A stretch of DNA of 35,484 bases from contig JAABQZ010000005.1 in the NCBI GenBank assembly GCA_011391175.1, positions 15,886 through 51,369 of the forward strand, in the 5' to 3' direction. Position numbers and translations under genes: made by a program. The stretch is from Methylophilaceae bacterium. GTDB lineage: Bacteria > Pseudomonadota > Gammaproteobacteria > Burkholderiales > Methylophilaceae. Below are positions 33,390 to 35,484 of the stretch, piece by piece. Below the pieces are notes generated by a model. That model was not told the origin of the DNA and did not search any database. It saw only the letters and a list, made by a program, of their open reading frames with translations. Within the stretch, counting starts at the first letter, position 1, and every line of letters starts with the position of its first letter.

Positions 33390-35484
33390 TTAACCCAAAT
33401 TCGGCGCTAGCCAGCGCTCTAAATATTCTTTTGGCAAATTTCTACGTTTTGCCATGTCCTCCAATTGGTCCATGCCAATTTTATCCACGCTAAAATATTT
33501 AGCGTCTTTATGCGCAAAGTAGAAACCCGAAACTGCCGCTGCAGGCATCATGGCGAAGCTGTCGGTGAGCTGCATATCAATCTCATCGCATTGCAGCAGC
33601 TTAAACATATCGGCTTTTACCGTATGGTCTGGACAAGCAGGGTAGCCAGGTGCAGGACGAATACCTTGATATTGCTCTTTAATCAGGGCATCGACGCTTA
33701 AATTTTCATTCGACGCGTAGCCCCAAAAATCCTTACGAATACGCTCGTGCATATATTCGGCAAATGCTTCGGCGAGCCTATCGGCCAAAGATTTAAACAT
33801 AATGCCGCTGTAGTCATCGTTTGCGGCTTCAAATCGTGCGGTGATTTTCTCTGTGCCCAAGCCAGCTGTCACTGCGAAAAGGCCAACATAATCCTCGGTA
33901 GTTTCATCTTTATTTTGACCTTTTGGTGATACAAAATCGCTTAAACATTGATTAGGTCGCGCCACGCCATCGATGACAGGTTTGACGCTTTGTTGGCGCA
34001 TACCGTAATAGGTAAACGCGACTTGGGTACGGCTTTCATCGGTGTAAATTTCAATATCGTCATCGTTGACGCTATTCGCCGGCATCAACGCGATGACACC
34101 ATTGGCCGTTAACCAACGTCCATCAATGATTTTTTTTAGCATGGCTTGCGCCTCGGCAAAAACCTTACTGGCAGCCTCGCCAACGACTTCATCCGTCAAA
34201 ATGGCAGGGTAAAAGCCGGCTAAATCCCAAGTTTGAAAGAACGGACCCCAATCGATATATTGCGCAATTAAGCTTAAATCAATATTTTTAAATACGCGGC
34301 GGCCAATAAATTTGGGCTTAACTGGCGCATATTCACCTGCGAATTGCAGCTTAACTTTATTAGCTCGGGCATCCGCAATAGTGAGTAATGGCACGCCTTT
34401 TTTATTGGCATGTTGCGTACGCGCTTTTTCGTAATCTGCTTGAATCTCAGCCAAATATGCACCGCGTGTTTCTGGCGTCAGCAGATTTTGCATCACCGAT
34501 ACCGAGCGCGAAGCATCTGGTACATACACAATAGGGCCATCGTAATACGGCGCGATTTTCACCGCTGTATGCGCGCGCGAGGTGGTTGCACCGCCAATCA
34601 ACAGGGGTGTTTTTTGGCCGCTAAAATGTGGGTCGCGCTGCATTTCTTTGGCAACGTAGGCCATTTCTTCTAAACTTGGCGTAATCAAACCGCTCAAGCC
34701 AATAATGTCGGCATTTTCTGCTTTTGCCATAGCTAATATCTCAGCCGCGGGCACCATTACACCCATATTCACTACTTCAAAATTGTTGCATTGCAACACC
34801 ACGCTCACAATATTTTTACCAATATCGTGTACGTCGCCCTTTACTGTGGCGATGACGATTTTTCCTTTAGGTTTGGCTACCACACCAGTGCGTTCTTGCT
34901 CAGCGGCTTTTTCAGCCTCAATAAACGGGATTAAATGCGCCACGGCAGTTTTCATCACACGCGCAGATTTCACCACCTGCGGCAAAAACATCTTTCCTTG
35001 CCCAAATAAATCGCCCACCACGTTCATGCCGTCCATCAATGGGCCTTCAATCACTTGAATTGGCCTGCCACCAGACTTATCAATGGCAGCACGTGCTTCC
35101 TCGGTGTCTTCTACAATAAAGTCGGTTATGCCATGCACCATGGCATGGCTTAGGCGTTTTTCTACAGGCACAGGGCTTTCTGGTGTGCCGCGCCACTCTA
35201 AAGTGGCTGCTTCTTTTTTACCGCCCGCAACTAATGTGCCTGCGATTTCAATTAAGCGTTCAGTCGGTGCGAGTAAATTGCCAGGGTCAATAATCCGGTT
35301 TAAAACCACGTCCTCTGCACATTTTTTAAGCTCTGGTGCTAAATCATCATAAACGCCCATCATGCCAGCATTCACAATGCCCATGGTCATACCCGCTTTA
35401 ATGGCGTGATACAAAAACACGGTATGAATCGCTTCGCGCGCAGGGTCATTGCCGCGAAAACTAAAACTAACATTAGAAACGCCG
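33390..35484 (-). CDS. metH: Cobalamin-dependent methionine synthase (5' end cut by window edge)
   Basis: MetH transfers a methyl group from methyltetrahydrofolate to homocysteine through cobalamin. The frame is open from the right edge to the stop at 33390, giving about 698 codons. It begins inside the pterin-binding domain ([20 protein letters not shown]). The cobalamin domain follows, with DVHDIG (the lower-ligand His), [11 protein letters not shown] and [14 protein letters not shown], and then the AdoMet-binding reactivation domain with [12 protein letters not shown] near the C-terminus. The homocysteine-binding half may be on this chain or, as in some bacteria, on a separate protein; the window does not show it. 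It is followed by the carbonic anhydrase gene. Confidence 0.97.
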   Translation of the reverse strand, partial: GVSNVSFSFRGNDPAREAIHTVFLYHAIKAGMTMGIVNAGMMGVYDDLAPELKKCAEDVVLNRIIDPGNLLAPTERLIEIAGTLVAGGKKEAATLEWRGTPESPVPVEKRLSHAMVHGITDFIVEDTEEARAAIDKSGGRPIQVIEGPLMDGMNVVGDLFGQGKMFLPQVVKSARVMKTAVAHLIPFIEAEKAAEQERTGVVAKPKGKIVIATVKGDVHDIGKNIVSVVLQCNNFEVVNMGVMVPAAEILAMAKAENADIIGLSGLITPSLEEMAYVAKEMQRDPHFSGQKTPLLIGGATTSRAHTAVKIAPYYDGPIVYVPDASRSVSVMQNLLTPETRGAYLAEIQADYEKARTQHANKKGVPLLTIADARANKVKLQFAGEYAPVKPKFIGRRVFKNIDLSLIAQYIDWGPFFQTWDLAGFYPAILTDEVVGEAASKVFAEAQAMLKKIIDGRWLTANGVIALMPANSVNDDDIEIYTDESRTQVAFTYYGMRQQSVKPVIDGVARPNQCLSDFVSPKGQNKDETTEDYVGLFAVTAGLGTEKITARFEAANDDYSGIMFKSLADRLAEAFAEYMHERIRKDFWGYASNENLSVDALIKEQYQGIRPAPGYPACPDHTVKADMFKLLQCDEIDMQLTDSFAMMPAAAVSGFYFAHKDAKYFSVDKIGMDQLEDMAKRRNLPKEYLERWLAPNLG

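Overview
The window is a gene-dense, roughly mid-40s %GC stretch of a Gram-negative chromosome. Protein character and gene order (gatC divergent from mreBCD-mrdA-rodA, the Thiobacillus ferrooxidans-type GshA next to GshB, the lptM-lysA pair, a PilE/FimT/PilV/PilW/PilX/PilY1 operon) point to a betaproteobacterium. The closest type I can suggest is a methylotroph of the Methylophilaceae (Methylotenera-like). This is recognition from memory, not a database result. I see no rRNA, tRNA, CRISPR array, prophage or insertion sequence, and no gene-free stretch longer than about 190 bases.

Layout. (1) 1-1366, minus: the end of the tRNA amidotransferase genes gatA (cut by the window edge) and gatC. (2) 1549-9307, plus: a cell-elongation and peptidoglycan block, mreB-mreC-mreD-mrdA(PBP2)-rodA-rlpA-dacC, tightly spaced or overlapping, continuing into ybeD-lipB-lipA (lipoate synthesis) to 11234. 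(3) 11284-13532: gshA-gshB (glutathione), whose 3' end runs into a short tandem repeat. (4) 13636-15533: a three-gene membrane module, ApbE flavin transferase, NusG-domain-II protein and Gx-transporter-like protein, ended by a strong hairpin terminator. (5) 15576-23641, minus: a type IV pilus minor-pilin operon read pilE-fimT-pilV-pilW-pilX-pilY1. Its large PilY1 carries two copies of a repeated domain inserted in the von Willebrand A region. (6) 23811-25599, plus: lptM-like lipoprotein, lysA and a small acidic lipoprotein, closed by a perfect palindromic terminator facing purU. (7) purU (minus), then ispH-nudB-nadA-HIT (plus). (8) 29722-35484, minus: (2Fe-2S) ferredoxin, a TonB-like protein, mpl, an exported beta-carbonic anhydrase and the 3' two thirds or so of metH, cut by the window edge.

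How the parts work together. The first plus-strand block encodes most of the Rod complex (MreB filament, MreC/MreD, the PBP2 transpeptidase and RodA glycosyltransferase) with a septal or lateral-wall lytic transglycosylase (RlpA) and a D,D-carboxypeptidase. Mpl on the far right recycles murein tripeptide, and lysA consumes meso-diaminopimelate, so wall metabolism recurs through the window. The pilus operon supplies the tip/priming complex of a type IV pilus. The rest is cofactor and housekeeping metabolism: lipoate, glutathione, NAD, isoprenoid, folate and methionine.

Most of the window is ordinary core genome. The unexplained parts are small. They are a 106-bp imperfect palindrome between the TonB-like and ferredoxin genes, short tandem repeats at three intergenic sites, the tandem inserted domain in PilY1, and the ApbE/NusG_II/Gx module with no visible flavinylated partner. 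I did not find a convincing wholly new multi-gene system.
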